64,000 bases of DNA from Steinernema hermaphroditum (lineage: Eukaryota; Nematoda; Chromadorea; Rhabditida; Steinernematidae). Position 1 is the stretch's first letter; the number at the start of each line of letters is the position of its first letter. Below are positions 30,810-41,990 of the stretch, piece by piece. Below the pieces are notes generated by a model, which did not search any database, had not been told where the DNA came from, and saw nothing but the letters and a program-made list of their open reading frames with translations. Location: positions 4,240,769 to 4,304,768 of the forward strand of contig CM059624.1 of assembly GCA_030435675.1 (NCBI GenBank), read 5' to 3'. Made by a program: the position numbers and the translations under genes.

Positions 30810-33779
30810 CTACAGGGTGCACGATGCGTCTTCGACATTCAGCTCCGCCATTAGTGTCAACATCTTATTCTTCCATTCTTCAAAACGTTTTTCCTTCTAA
30901 ATGTGCCTCGGATAGAGCTATTATCACAAAATGTTCCTACCTCTTCGAGTCTCTCTCTTTCCGAGATCATTTCGTTCATCGCATTTTGGAAAGCCGCGAC
31001 AGTGAGAACCTTCCGAGTCGACAGGTCATCACAGTGCTCCTGGAGATGCTCGTAGTTTTCAGTCAGTCCATTAAAGAAAATGACGATTTGCATGAAGAGT
31101 TCATTGGTCAGATTCTTGCTGACTTCAACTTCCAAGCTCTTCACGTTGACTGTTTTGGGCCGAACGGCTTCAGCTGCTCTGCGTTTATCGTCGTCGCACA
31201 CAAACACGGCAGGTTTCACGCAGAGAACATGTGAGGCGTGTTCGATTGGGAGACAGGATCCGCAGAGAAGAAACTGAAATGTATCTGGAGCTGGTCGATG
31301 GCAAAGTGAAAGTGTAAGGGCAAATATGATCGACTGATCGATTTGGTGTTGAATTTCATGACGTTATTTCAAGAATGGAGGGCATTAAGCCTTGCTTGAC
31401 TGCGAAAATAGACATACGGCTTCATTCCAGGTGTGGTGTCGATGTCGAAGTAGCGTCAGAAATATAGGAATTACACATTTTCTGTCGTTGTACTTCAAGG
31501 AATAACTGGCTTTGGCTGACGGTTAAAACTTGAATTTTGACCCTAACTCCTTTGAACACTAGTACCTGTATCGAGAAAATTGGGAAGCGCTTCCCAATGG
31601 GAACGACATCCCAGGTGTCTAAAAACGAAAGGGGTAACTTCCATTGGAATTTTGAGTCCACTTAAGTTAAGTGGTTCATTCCGAAACGGTTATATAGTTT
31701 GGAAAATTCAAAGTTCATAATTCGAACATGACACTGAGATTTGTCGACCAGGGGCTCTGACCATTGAAATGAGACTACTGGAATATCAGGTGCCAAGCCA
31801 ACTTCGGCCAGTCTGTCTCCAGTATTCTCTAGCAGCTCTCGTTTCGACACTAATTGATCTACTCACAAGAGAGCAGTACCTATCGACTGGGAAACGCGCT
31901 TCTTAATCCCTAAGCGATGGGAAGACTGTGAGACAACTTCTTTCATAACAATTCAATTTTTCATTTTACAGAACTTTCTGAACACCCTGTAGGAAGTGCA
32001 ACTTTTGTGCATACGGGTATAGATACGGTCTCCCAGCACATTTATCTTCTTGTATGCTCAGACTACGGTTGGAATTTCGATTTCGAGCCGCCTCTTTCGA
32101 CTCTTGACTCGATGACTCGGCGTTTTTAAGTGCAATGCCTAGCTTAGATCTTCTTACACTTCCATGATAGCATATTCGTTCACTTGATGTTTCATTTCTA
32201 GGTCGATGACCCATTTTACTTGAATTTCCGAACGTGAAACGAAAAACATCTGCAGTCTCATCTTTGATCTAGGACTGTTTGAGTTTCCATGGCTCAGCCG
32301 TAATTCACATCTACGTCTTGTCGCCTACCTCTATCCTTTTCTCATTCCTAGCGCATTGAGTGCAATTGAAACTGTCCTCCATCTCCATCACATTCCCACA
32401 ATGAACACAACGAAGATCGTCTTCAACCGTGGCCTTCTCCTCCTTGTCGTCTCCACTCGAAATCGAGCTCAGTTCGATCAAGGCCTCCTCTTGACTGCTA
32501 GCTGACTTCACTTCTACCGAATCAAGAGAGCTTCCTTCTCTATGACCTGTGCACAGAGGACAGGTCCTCGGTGAGTGGGCAAAAGTGGACGGATGTCGAC
32601 AAGTAGCGTAAAAGATTCCACAGTCCTGCTCCACCTTGCATAGTTGACACTAATGATAGAGTCAAAAGTGCCGTATTTTCCACGTCACCTACCATGTTTC
32701 TATCCGAAATCAGCGGTTCGTACTTAATTTCGACAAGGACTGAAGCGCTATCATCGTCCTGCTCGATGGGTCCAGCAAACTTCGAGAGATTAAAGATCTC
32801 CATTATTCGATCGTCTTTCCCCAACTGTTCCATAACTACGAGCTTCTCTCCGTCTAGCCAAGTATCACAAGAGCGACTCCTTTTCCAGCCTAGATCATCA
32901 GTGATGTCATCCAGCATAAAAGTTCTAAATGCGACCTGCGGGTTTAGTCTACTTAAACTTATCCTCTTACCGTATGTCCAATTTGAAGACTGTCAACGAC
33001 AGCGTGTGGCTCAAGAAGGCGTAGTTGTCGATGACGACGACCTCATAGTCTTTCAAAGGCGTATCCTTCACTCTTTTCGTGTGGCGGATCCGGAACTTGT
33101 CGAACGTGTCCGCCGTGCGAAGACCGATAGTGTAGCAGGAGTACAATTGGGCGGTCATGAAGAACAGTCGGTTCTTGTGCTCGAAGCAGAAGTTGAAGTA
33201 TCTCAAGTTGTCTAAAAGGCGAGAAATTCTAGCACTATTCGTTCCACCAAAGACTCACCAAAAGGAAACGGAACGCGAACCACCGGCTTCCTTCCAATGT
33301 ATATCGCCCTGGCCGAGGTCTTGCATATCGTCGGAACGAGGAGGGCTCCTTCTAAACGGAACTTCCTTGGTGACCTAAATGTTTTCGTCGATGGTGCTAT
33401 TACTGCTGCTATACCATTTAATCACTTTCTCAAACTTGACCTTCTTGTTGTATATGAAAAGCTCCTGTAAGACGCCCTTTCTCTGATTCAGGTCGAGGCG
33501 ATAGAGCTTCCCAGCCGCGTGATACCACTTGCCATCGTCCGTTCTGTGCTTGTACCAAGAGGGGCAGTCGTAGTATTTTAAGAAGACGCGATCGGTTACG
33601 TTGTTGTAGAGCGTGAGGAAGGCAGGCCTGAATAGGACAGACTATCATGTGTCTGTGATCGAAAGATACCGATTGACCAAATAGCAAAGGCCTCCGGTTA
33701 TGAAGAGGCTTTCGTTGGTTGCATGGCGAATGAGCTCGTCAGTTTTGGAATTTACAACCTCGTGACAAATTTCATCCAT
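30810..33779 (-). CDS. B-box/coiled-coil protein with degenerate RING, family member E (550 aa)
   Basis: Exons 33779-33670, 33627-33415, 33374-33259, 33211-32971, 32924-32693, 32649-32329, 31273-30941 and 30896-30810; all phases agree and no stop interrupts. The N-terminal region ends in TVFKLDIR. The exon at 32649 opens CQLCKVEQDC, has CRHPSTFAHS and then CPLC, which is a shortened RING-like zinc site lacking the usual C-x-H-x3-C-x2-C middle. The B-box is CVHC, CTQC, then CGSC and HASH in the next exon, followed by a helical C-terminus. Intron 6 (about 1 kb) holds a mariner end and an insertion-rich stretch. Start ATG 33779 follows a TTTTAG, possibly a trans-splice site. An intact relative whose ligase activity is doubtful because the RING is incomplete. 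Confidence 0.8.
31960..31989. mobile_element. Mariner-type terminal repeat fragment
   Basis: TTCTGAACACCCTG then TA resembles the right ends at 396 and 37102. No matching left end or transposase was found, so it is a solo end inside intron 6 of member E. Confidence 0.35.
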
Positions 33780-34056
33780 GATTGTTTCTAAAATAAACTC
33801 ATTTGAAGGAGAGCACTCTAAGTCCACCAGCACCGATATGACGTCAACAGGCTAATGGCGAAACTCATTATAGCAATCATAATATTCTTGGTAGCAGATA
33901 GGATGCTAAATTTATCCGTTCCGCGAAGTGCCACTCGGAGCAAATGGAGAGCCTAGGCACGCGAGCGCGCGCTCGACCGAACATCACGTGGAGACTCTTA
34001 TGAATTTCAATTGCAATTTGAGAGTTCGTCGATTAAAATACGAAGGAGAAATTAAT
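33780..34056. other. Upstream region of member E
   Basis: No gene seen. A short GC-rich patch of alternating CG/GC at 33961-33975 is noted. Confidence 0.35.
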
Positions 34057-34247
34057 CGACACCGCCCAATCTCACGAGGGAACGTCCCCGAATGATGATC
34101 CCGTGTCAACGATGAGTAGGGTCTACACTGTAGCAATAGTTAGAAGTACGATAATCGTGTCAGAGTTTGAGACATAGGATACATGGATGCAAATGCCATG
34201 CATACATTATTAAATCCCAATCTCACAAGGAATGTTCCCTTGTTAAA
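34057..34247. mobile_element. MITE-like element related to the helicase foldback MITE
   Basis: The left side has CGAGGGAACGTCCCCGA and the right side CAAGGAATGTTCCCTTG, resembling the ends of the foldback element at 59609-60127 (CAAGGGAACATCCCCAAG). A segment at 34108-34200 is loosely repeated at 34738-34850. Confidence 0.45.
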
Positions 34248-34254
34248 AAATCAC

Positions 34255-34307
34255 CTCTTTGTGCTCTACCGACATAATAGAACAGAGGATATGTGGAAAT
34301 TGTGTGA
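34255..34307 (+). pseudogene. Fragment of a B-box exon from the RING/B-box family
   Basis: The stretch GTGCTCTACCGACAT then GAACAGAGGATATGTGGAAA closely matches (about 85%) the minus-strand B-box exon of member F at about 37790-37840 (CSTD, EQRICGNCV). It is joined directly to RTE sequence, with no splice sites retained. Confidence 0.6.
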
Positions 34308-34600
34308 TATGTACAGAGAAAGAAGAGGACCAATGAGTGGCTCCGAGGCGTCACGAAGGTGAAGGACATCGACGAAGCGGCAAGAAGAAGGAAGTGGAAC
34401 TTCGCCTGGAAGTTGGCGAACGGAAGCCCGGAAAATTGGTACAACCGACTCGAAGAATGGCGCCCGCCTGTGAAGAGACCTCTCGGAAGACCTCGAACCC
34501 GATGGAGCGATGACTTAACGAAGTCACTGGGCAGCAAAAGATGGAGGCACCGTGCGCGTCAAGAAGCCAGAGGACGTTGGATAAATATGGGGTGCGACAA
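34308..34600 (+). mobile_element. RTE retrotransposon 3' fragment
   Basis: Encodes RTNEWLRGV, RRKWNFAWKLANG, GRPRTRWSDDLTKSLG, the same RTE tail as at 3541 and 61511 but more diverged. It begins exactly where the B-box exon fragment stops. Confidence 0.75.
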
Positions 34601-34679
34601 CATGTAATATGTTAGATATCGCAATAAGTTCGTAAATTCGTACAGAGAAAGACCAAAAGTAAGACAGATATTTTGGAAT

Positions 34680-35249
34680 GGGCCGGATGCGCATAATCAC
34701 ACAAGACCACTATCTCAAATTAGGAGGGACGACAGAGTCGACAACAATGAGTAGCATCCACACTGTAGCAACAGTTGGAAGTACGATAACCAGAGGATGC
34801 ACAGATGCCAATGCCATAGCTGCGACAGGTAGGCATACATTATTAAACGTTGAACCTCAAACGATCGTCAGCTTATTCACATGTCATGTAAACATCCTTC
34901 GAAAGTCAAATCCAAACCAGTATGGACTATGCTGTGAAATCCACCGCGATGGTTTTGTGAACTGATCAATCGTCGTTGTATTTTTGATAACAATCGAAGG
35001 CGCGAAGTGTGAATAACGACAAAGGGGATAACATGGAAGGGAATCTAAACCGGATCCAAAAAATGCAACCAAGACACTATCCATTTCGATCACTCGAGCA
35101 GTTTTGAACGTGTTGGCAAAGTTGACTACAGTCATTTGAACATACCGTTTGAAGGGTGTTTACAAGGTTATGTGTGTACTTTTAGGCTCAACAATGCCTT
35201 GCCAATTTTCAGTTCGATCTGAAGCGGACACCTCAAAAGGTTCCCTTGT
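34680..35249 (-). mobile_element. Diverged copy of the 0.5-kb inverted-repeat arm
   Basis: From about 34990 to 35160 the sequence follows that of the arm at 62641-63146 (AAACCGGATCC.AAAAATG, CACTATCCATTTCG, GTTTGAAGGGTGTTTA), and it ends GGTTCCCTTGTA like other ends of this family. Clearly older than the copies at 56-63 kb. Confidence 0.5.
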
Positions 35250-35779
35250 AAAATGCCTTTGTGAATTGTGAGCAAACGGCAGGGTGTAAGGCAAGGTTGG
35301 CGAAAAGGGGAAAACTAGACGTCAAAATCCCGCAAAACGGCAGTCAACATCGAGCCTGTAAATGAAATCAAACCGTCTACACTTGGAAGAAAATAGAATT
35401 TCCCCTGTTTTTCACATGGTAAACATGCTTAGAGTTGGGGCGGAGTGAATATAATTCAGTCACAACCCAAACAATAGGACCTACAGAAGGAATGAAGCAG
35501 CAAAATATTGATCAACAAAACGTCTTCATGTATTCACTAAGAACAACAATCTCAGCCTTGAAGTGTAAAGTGTGTAAAGTTGGAGAACACATGCCCCATT
35601 TCCAGTAATGGAGGCGCACACATAGAATTCTATTTGTATCACTAATGCTATAAGCTGGAGATTTGGCTTAGGTCTTAGAAGCATGTGTATTGATTTTAAG
35701 GAGGTTCTCACTATGGCCACAGGACCCAGTCAACTTTATTGAAACATCGCCATAATATCAAGCTAAATAGCTTGGAATA

Positions 35780-37102
35780 CAGGGTGTCCCAAAAGTTCGG
35801 ATAAGTGAAAAAACAGTCATATCTCAAGCCCCATAGAACCAAATTCAACGCTTTTAAGCTCTAACTACTCGTACACTCCTGCCGAATCATAATATCACAA
35901 TACTTGTTCGAAATGTCCTCCCTTCGCGGCGATGCAGGTCTGAAGACGCATGGGGTTCAGGTCGACGTTGCGCGTGGTCACTTTTGGGTTCATTTCCTTC
36001 CAGGCTTCTTTCAGTGTGCGCTTCAAGGCTTCGTTGGTTCCGATTCGGGTTCCTGAGATCTTGTTCTCTAGGATTGACCACACAGAGAAATCCAGAGGAT
36101 TGAGATCAAGGGAATATGGAGGCCAAAATGTTCTTCTCTCAGACTGCCGGAGCAGACGCCGGAGTCCATTTCACTGGGTCATGGGTCATTTCAAGGTCCT
36201 CTTCGCACTGTGGCCTGGCGCATCGTGCTGGTGATACATGTACTGGTTTCCATAAGTGTTCTTCTTCGCGTAGGGCTTCACCACGCCTTCGAGAGCTTTC
36301 CTCTGGTAGGATTCAGCGTTCAAAAGTTCCTTCTGCTCGAAAAAATGGAGCTCCGTGTTTCCCAGGGCCGATACTCCAGCCTAAACCATTACGGATTTGG
36401 CAAAATGGCTCTTTTAGACTTTAACGGTCTTCGGTGAGCCTTTCTGCAGCCATTCGCGATGATTCTGGCTGTTCCGGAGCGGTTCCACTGTGAAAATCTT
36501 TTCATCAGAGAACATGATCTACCGATGCTTGCCAACCGCAACCAAGCGCTTCATTTCTAGGCATTCTTCAACCTTCTTTGGCCTTCATGTCGTCCGTGAG
36601 GAGCTGTCCTTTGGCCTACTTGTAGGGAAACACCTGCAGATCATTCTTCAGAATTCGATGGACGGAGGATTTGCCAATTCCGTGCGATTTCGCGAGCTTC
36701 TTTGTTGAACGACCCGGATTTCGCTGAAGTTTGTCTTTGATCGCTTTTCTGATCGCTGCGGTCCTTGCCGTCTTCGGTCTTCCGCTTCGAGGCTTGTCCT
36801 TGAGGTCCCCTGTCACTTGGTATCGGTCAATGATACGCTTGACGGTCGTCAGATACAATTTCAGCCTCTTCACAATCTCCGGTTTCTTCTTTCCCAGCTT
36901 GTAAAGGGTTTGTAACAGCGCTGAGGGTTTCTTCTTTGGTCATTTTCTTGTGGAATATCGGCTCAATAACAGAAAATAACAGCATGTTCTAGTCCAGAAT
37001 AACGTGTAGAACACGAATATATCAAGAAACACAAAAAACAACGAAAATAAATTCAACAAAAACATGATAGAAAAAATTTATCCGAACTTTTGGGACACCC
37101 TG
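35780..37102 (-). mobile_element. Tc1/mariner element with decayed transposase
   Basis: Terminal inverted repeats CAGGGTGTCCCAAAAGTTCG and its complement are flanked by TA dinucleotides (35778-35779 and 37103-37104). The minus strand encodes a transposase in broken frames: an HTH region (RSGRPKTARTAAIRKAIKD, STKKLAKSHGIGKSSVHRI), then IMFSDEKIFTVE with the first catalytic Asp, HQHDAPGH with the second, and PYSLDLNPLDFSVWSILENK with the third-residue region. Several stops and frameshifts make it inactive. Confidence 0.9.
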
Positions 37103-37187
37103 TATTACAAGATAGTTCACAGAAAGTGACAGTGGCAGTTTGAGCATTTCAAAGGGAGAGGGGGGAAGAGGTCTAGGAATGATGATG

Positions 37188-39354
37188 TCACCAATTGGGC
37201 GTAGAGGAACTCTGCTGGTCGACAGAAGACTCAGACGACCTTTCTCGACCGATTGATCGCAGTGAAGCGATGTGGCCGAACAGCGTATCCTTCCAAACGC
37301 GGAATTCGTCTTTGATCTGAAAGGTCTAAATATGAGTAACGGCTCAAATTCGGTATTATTACATTGGTGTAATGTGTTATTTTCTCAGCCAGATTGTTTT
37401 CCTCTTTGGTGAGAGCGGAAAGAGTCAGCTCCTTGTTTTTAGCGATAGAAGCGTGTTTGGCCTCGATTTCCACGCTGAGTCCGCCCAGTTTCTGAAAATA
37501 TGAGGTTTGATGGTCATAGGGATAGGGATAGGGATAGGGATAGGGATAGGGATAGGGATAGGGATAGGGATAGGGATAGGGATAGGGATAGGGATAGGGA
37601 TAGCATACCCTGAAGACACAGTCCAGCTCGGCCTCCATCTCATCGCGGACGCCTTGCATCACTCGACGCTTTTGCTCGTGGTAATCATTGTCTTCCAGAA
37701 TCCTCTTTGCTTTTCGCAGGGCGACCATTTTGTCCCAGGCATCGGCGAATTCCATCTCCTTCACCTTCTCCACATGTCCTCTATGGTTCGCAATCACACA
37801 GTTTCCACATATCCTCTGTTCACTTGTATCGGTAGAGCACTTGCTGCACACGAAAAGATGATTTTTGGAGACTTTTTGCTTGCATGAATTACATGCTATC
37901 GTGTGGACGGGAGGACATTCAGATGTGGAACTCTGGGCGGCCCGCTGTGCATCCAGAACTTCTACAATCCACCGCATCTTGGTCAATGTTTAACTGCAGT
38001 AAGCGCACCTTTCAAGCTGTAGTTGGTGGGGAGAGAGTCGCGACCAAGGAACAAGATGTCGGCGTCGACGCGACAGATAGGGCATCTGGCGTTAAACCGA
38101 TCGGCCGCAAGTTTCCGGGCGCACTTGTGACATACACTGTGCCCACAGTTGCCGAAGATCTTGGGAGTAACGAACGGTTCCCAGCAGACTGGGCACTTGT
38201 TGTGTTGAGAGACGTCTCCGGCCGATGACGAGCAGGCCTGGAATGGTGAAAACATTTTAGCGTGTCATTATGAAGATAGTATGGCAAATTCGTTGTCCCA
38301 AAAGTGCAATTACTAAGTCTGCACAGCCAACCGAACAGAAAATGGCTCCAACCAAGGTCTGTACGGGCAGACGAACCGCGTTCCCTGTGCTCCCCTTGTC
38401 AAACCCTGGTTTCTCAAGCAAAGCTTAACACTTAGTACCTCCTGAGTCGGCGTCTCCTCCCGCGGTGGGACCGGAATTCTCCAAAGCTGGGTGCTCGACA
38501 GCTGCGACAACGCACCTTCCCCACTGCGGCCTTTGGAATCTCTCCAAAACTTCCCACAAATGTAGATATTCGAAGTGTCTTGGGTGATGTAGCGAAAGTC
38601 GAAAGCATAGTGTGAATCGAAATCTATCAGATCGGTGATCTCGACTACAGTTCGTTTGCTGAAAAAAACAGGCACTTTTTATGGAGCCCTCTTTGTTTAA
38701 CTCACTTGATGTCATATTTGAAGAACTGCCTCATTCTGTAGAGCACAACAATTACGGCATCTTCAAATATAAGTGACATGGTCCTGCCTGGATACTGCAT
38801 CAAGTACTGGGCATCGTCAGAGTCGTTGATCCTCTGTTTGTGGGCGTTCTCTTCGTTGTCCAAGTCGAAACTCCAAATGTAGGGAATGTCTTTTACCGGC
38901 CGAAAGAAGTGGAATCGATTGTTGTGAGTGAAACCCGTTATGTATGCGCCTAAAAGCAACTGTAGCCATGGACAAATAAATGACGAGGATACCGATATCC
39001 AGAGTTGTACAATCTTTGTAGATTCGCTGCTTATCCAAAGAGATCATCGTTCTAGTCGACGGGTTGTAGCATACGGTAGGCGAGATGAAATCTCCGGAAA
39101 AGCTGAAGAAGATCAGCATTGAAGAAAATGTGGCTGTGTACCTGTTCATAATATTTTTGACTGATAATTTGAGGGGATGCACTTCTAGTTCAAGCACCGC
39201 GGTGTCCGAGTCACTTTCGGGCACGTAGACCAGCTTGTTGTTCACTACGGTGAGTGAGTCGTAGCCACTCGGCTGGAATCCCACTGAAATGGGGATTTTG
39301 AGGCTGCTTTCTTGAAGTGGGTGTCGTCGATCACGACAGAAAAGAGCACATACT
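37188..39354 (-). CDS. RING/B-box/coiled-coil protein, family member F (521 aa)
   Basis: Probable RING E3 ligase. Coding exons: 39354 (one base), 39283-39142, 39102-38993, 38949-38706, 38658-38439, 38237-38009, 37961-37609, 37491-37363 and 37325-37188. The N-terminal family region (YDSLTVVNNKLVYVPES; RQFFKYDIK) is followed by YITQDTSNIYICGKF, a full C3HC4 RING (CPVC, CGHSVCHKC, CPIC), a B-box (CNSC, CSKC, CGNC, HRGH) and coiled coil ending at TGA 37188. The best start model splits the ATG: an A at 39354 before GTATGT, and TG at the next exon, giving MGFQPSG. A hexanucleotide array fills intron 7. Frames and phases are complete; the start is inferred. Confidence 0.8.
37514..37602 (+). repeat. 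(TAGGGA)n hexanucleotide array
   Basis: About 15 near-perfect copies of TAGGGA on the plus strand, inside intron 7 of member F between donor GTATGC and acceptor TTTTCAG. Since six is divisible by three, an unspliced transcript would read through as a Pro-Tyr repeat. The unit is not the nematode telomere repeat TTAGGC. Confidence 0.9.
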
Positions 39355-39777
39355 TGATGAAAGTGTGCTTCGATGAAAAAAAAATTAGAAGATGTGCCGA
39401 AAAAAGCCGTCTAAAAAGCTACTGCTTATTGGATGTTGTCTTTTTGTGGTGTCCATAGGCAGACTGCCCGTCCCCAATCGATCCTCCTTAAGATGGCACC
39501 CCTAGAGGTTGATGCCCATACCTGGTAAATGTCGAGAAAAATGCACTTTTAACTCCACTATTTGGGTAGGTGCAAGCAGGTCGAGGGGTAACACTTTTGA
39601 GCGTTAGATTTTAGTTCTCGGTTACAATCTCAAGGGAAACAGCAGCTTTTATTTTGTCATTTCTTCTTGCTTTGGGTGTAAATCGCTTTGCTACTTTCAT
39701 TAACTCTAAAACGGAATTGGAATTGGAATGGTGGCACTATTTCTCATGTGTAATTTCACACCAGGAATACGACTTAC
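39355..39777. other. Spacer between member F and orphan exon G
   Basis: No exon continuing the orphan first exon was found here. Confidence 0.4.
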
Positions 39778-39949
39778 ATCCGAAGTTGTACTTCGTGTTG
39801 AACTTCATCCTCTTCGCGAAATTGCACGCGTCCACTTTGATCGACACAAGTGTTTTTTCGTGATTTTCAGGTTCAACATAATACAGTACGCCATCCTTAA
39901 CGGCAAACTGCGTTTGAGGTTTCCCACTTGTCAGCTTTACAGCTTGCAT
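39778..39949 (-). pseudogene. Orphan first exon of the RING/B-box family (G)
   Basis: From ATG 39949, after TTTCAG, the minus strand encodes FAVKDGVLYYVEPENHEKT, closely parallel to VVNNKLVYVPESDSDTA in member F, and ends at a good donor (GTAAGTCG). No second exon of matching type lies before member F. Either a truncated duplicate or an alternative upstream first exon. Confidence 0.55.
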
Positions 39950-41759
39950 CGTGGAAACCTGAAAGTTATGGCACATTAGAATTGCTGGTCACGGCGCCAC
40001 GTCGATTCACACTGCGTTTGAGGCTTTTCATTTGTGTGTTGTACAAGATAACCGAGGACGTTGTTAGGACGACGATGGGTAGTAATGTTTACGGCGTTTT
40101 GCGCCTGTTTACAAATGAAATTTTCGATCGAATGAAGGGCACAAAACTCCGGTTGGCGCTACTTTTAATGCAAAGAATACACACGCATAGAACGGTAGCT
40201 GGAGGGCGTAAACACGGCCGCAATTTGCAACTGATAGCCAAGAAATGTCTCTCGTGATAAATGCCAACTTGACGAAACGTTGCACACAATGGACACAGTG
40301 TTGTGTTCATTGTGTGCAGCGATTTCAATACCATATGGCATTTTGACCTCTCTCTAAATTTCAAAACTTATAGGGGAGCGGGTTTAATATCTTTTCTAAA
40401 GAGGTAAGGAGTTCGGACCAACTCGTTCGGATTTCAAACACATTTGACTCGGACTCGATTAGGATCACAGTCGTGGATTCCCAGACATGTTTTTTGGAAT
40501 ACTTAACTGAACATGTTCCAACTAAAACAACTGAAGTTTATGAATATATTTGGACCATTGGGAATCGCCGACTGGAAAGGATTGAGACGAATGGGATTTC
40601 GAAAATGCGACTATCGAATTAGCCACCTTTGTGCCTCTCACCACGAACTGCGTGAGTCAGTTTTGATTCAATTCCGTAATGCCATAGACAATCTCGGCTT
40701 CCACTAATCTCGGTAGGATTCTAGTGCTTAGGCAAACGGAAATGGAACCTCTAAGCTCTAAATGACTAAAATTGCTCAAAAAAGATAATGTGCAATGTGA
40801 AGTGAACATAATGTGAATCGTAAAAACGGTCCTAGATCGTATAATTAAAACAAATGAAATTATCTGAAAGAGACATCTCAGCAAGCTAGATATGAAATCA
40901 CCGTCCATAAAAAAGTGAACGGCTGCCTACCGCCCGCGTTCGAGATTGACTAACACCAGCCGGCTGCAGCATGCAGGTGCGGGATACAGAGCGAATCAAC
41001 AAATGGGAGAATCGTTTAATCAAACGACGTCGGGCGCATCAAGTCCTCCAGCACAAGAACGCTGGCAAAACAGTGACGTGACCGCAACGCGGCAACTATC
41101 GATCGGTCGGCGGAGGATTGCGCGAAGCGGGACCCCGCATCGCAGCGCATTTGTCCTTTGACGAACTTTCTTATCAGATGAAGCTCTTCGGAGGTCGACG
41201 GAAGATAGGGCAAATAAATAAATAAAGAATAGTAAATAAACAAGTGTAAAGAATTGAATCGGAGCTCAGAAGTGTGTGGAAAATGTGGGGAAAACGCATA
41301 GAGAGAGAGAGCATCACGGTCGTGTGGGAAAATGTGAGATAAGCAGGGGAAAACGGCGCGACGCATATTCAAGAGGCATCACCACAAGAGTATGGAACTC
41401 AATTAAACAGCTGATTAAAAAAGATTAAATGTTGCTTAACTTATAAGGGAACCGAAGCGTTTCGAAGTGTCCGCCTCAGATGGAGCTGAAAATTGGCACA
41501 CAGTATTGGGGACGGATTAGTGAATGTGTACCGCAAAAGTCCATCGGCACAAACGCACATCTGGCTATGTAAACACCCTGATGTGCGCTCGTCAGGAGCT
41601 CCTCGAGAATATAGAACCAAAGAATAAAAAGGTTTGATAATAACCTCCTTTTCATAACTGATAGAGGCCTGAATCTCGATGAATGACTTGAATGAGTCGT
41701 TCCTTCCGTCACTGTTGGCCGTCGTTGTTGGCACAATGGTCGCCCCTGACTCCCAGAAG
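39950..41759. other. Intergenic, no gene recognised
   Basis: Short frames only. Contains a hairpin at 40281-40318 and AT-rich stretches. Confidence 0.4.
40281..40318. repeat. Imperfect 17-bp inverted repeat
   Basis: TGCACACAATGGACACA and TGTGTTCATTGTGTGCA are complementary except one position, with a 4-nt spacer. Confidence 0.8.
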
Positions 41760-41990
41760 GCCCGGAACACCAGGGTTGCCGTAGTTTCAATTATCAAAGA
41801 TGCTCTTCGTCGCCCGCCGAAGCCAAAGAATCGTTCGAACTCCGAAGTTTGCCCCACCAGGATCAGATGATGGAAATTCACCTTGTTTACCGCGCTCCTC
41901 CACCTCGCCTTCGGATTCAGCTTCTTCGCCGCGCAAACTGATAGGATTGCTGTGTTCTACCCGGATGTCGCCCGGTCCATCGAAACAAGA
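41760..41990 (-). pseudogene. Collagen-like fragment
   Basis: The minus strand reads GNPGVPGLLGVRGDHC near 41770 and, upstream in another frame, ERGKQGEFP and GPGDIR, i.e. broken Gly-X-Y triplets typical of nematode cuticle collagen. Related short pieces with VPGLLG lie at about 20840 and 51540. No start, signal or continuous Gly-X-Y run remains. Confidence 0.4.

Noticed and set aside
36616..36873. Separate small HTH protein gene
   Set aside because: It is the N-terminal DNA-binding part of the decayed mariner transposase inside clear TIRs.
37507..37887. Gly-Ile repeat protein on the plus strand
   Set aside because: Translation of the TAGGGA array antisense to member F; an artefact of the repeat.
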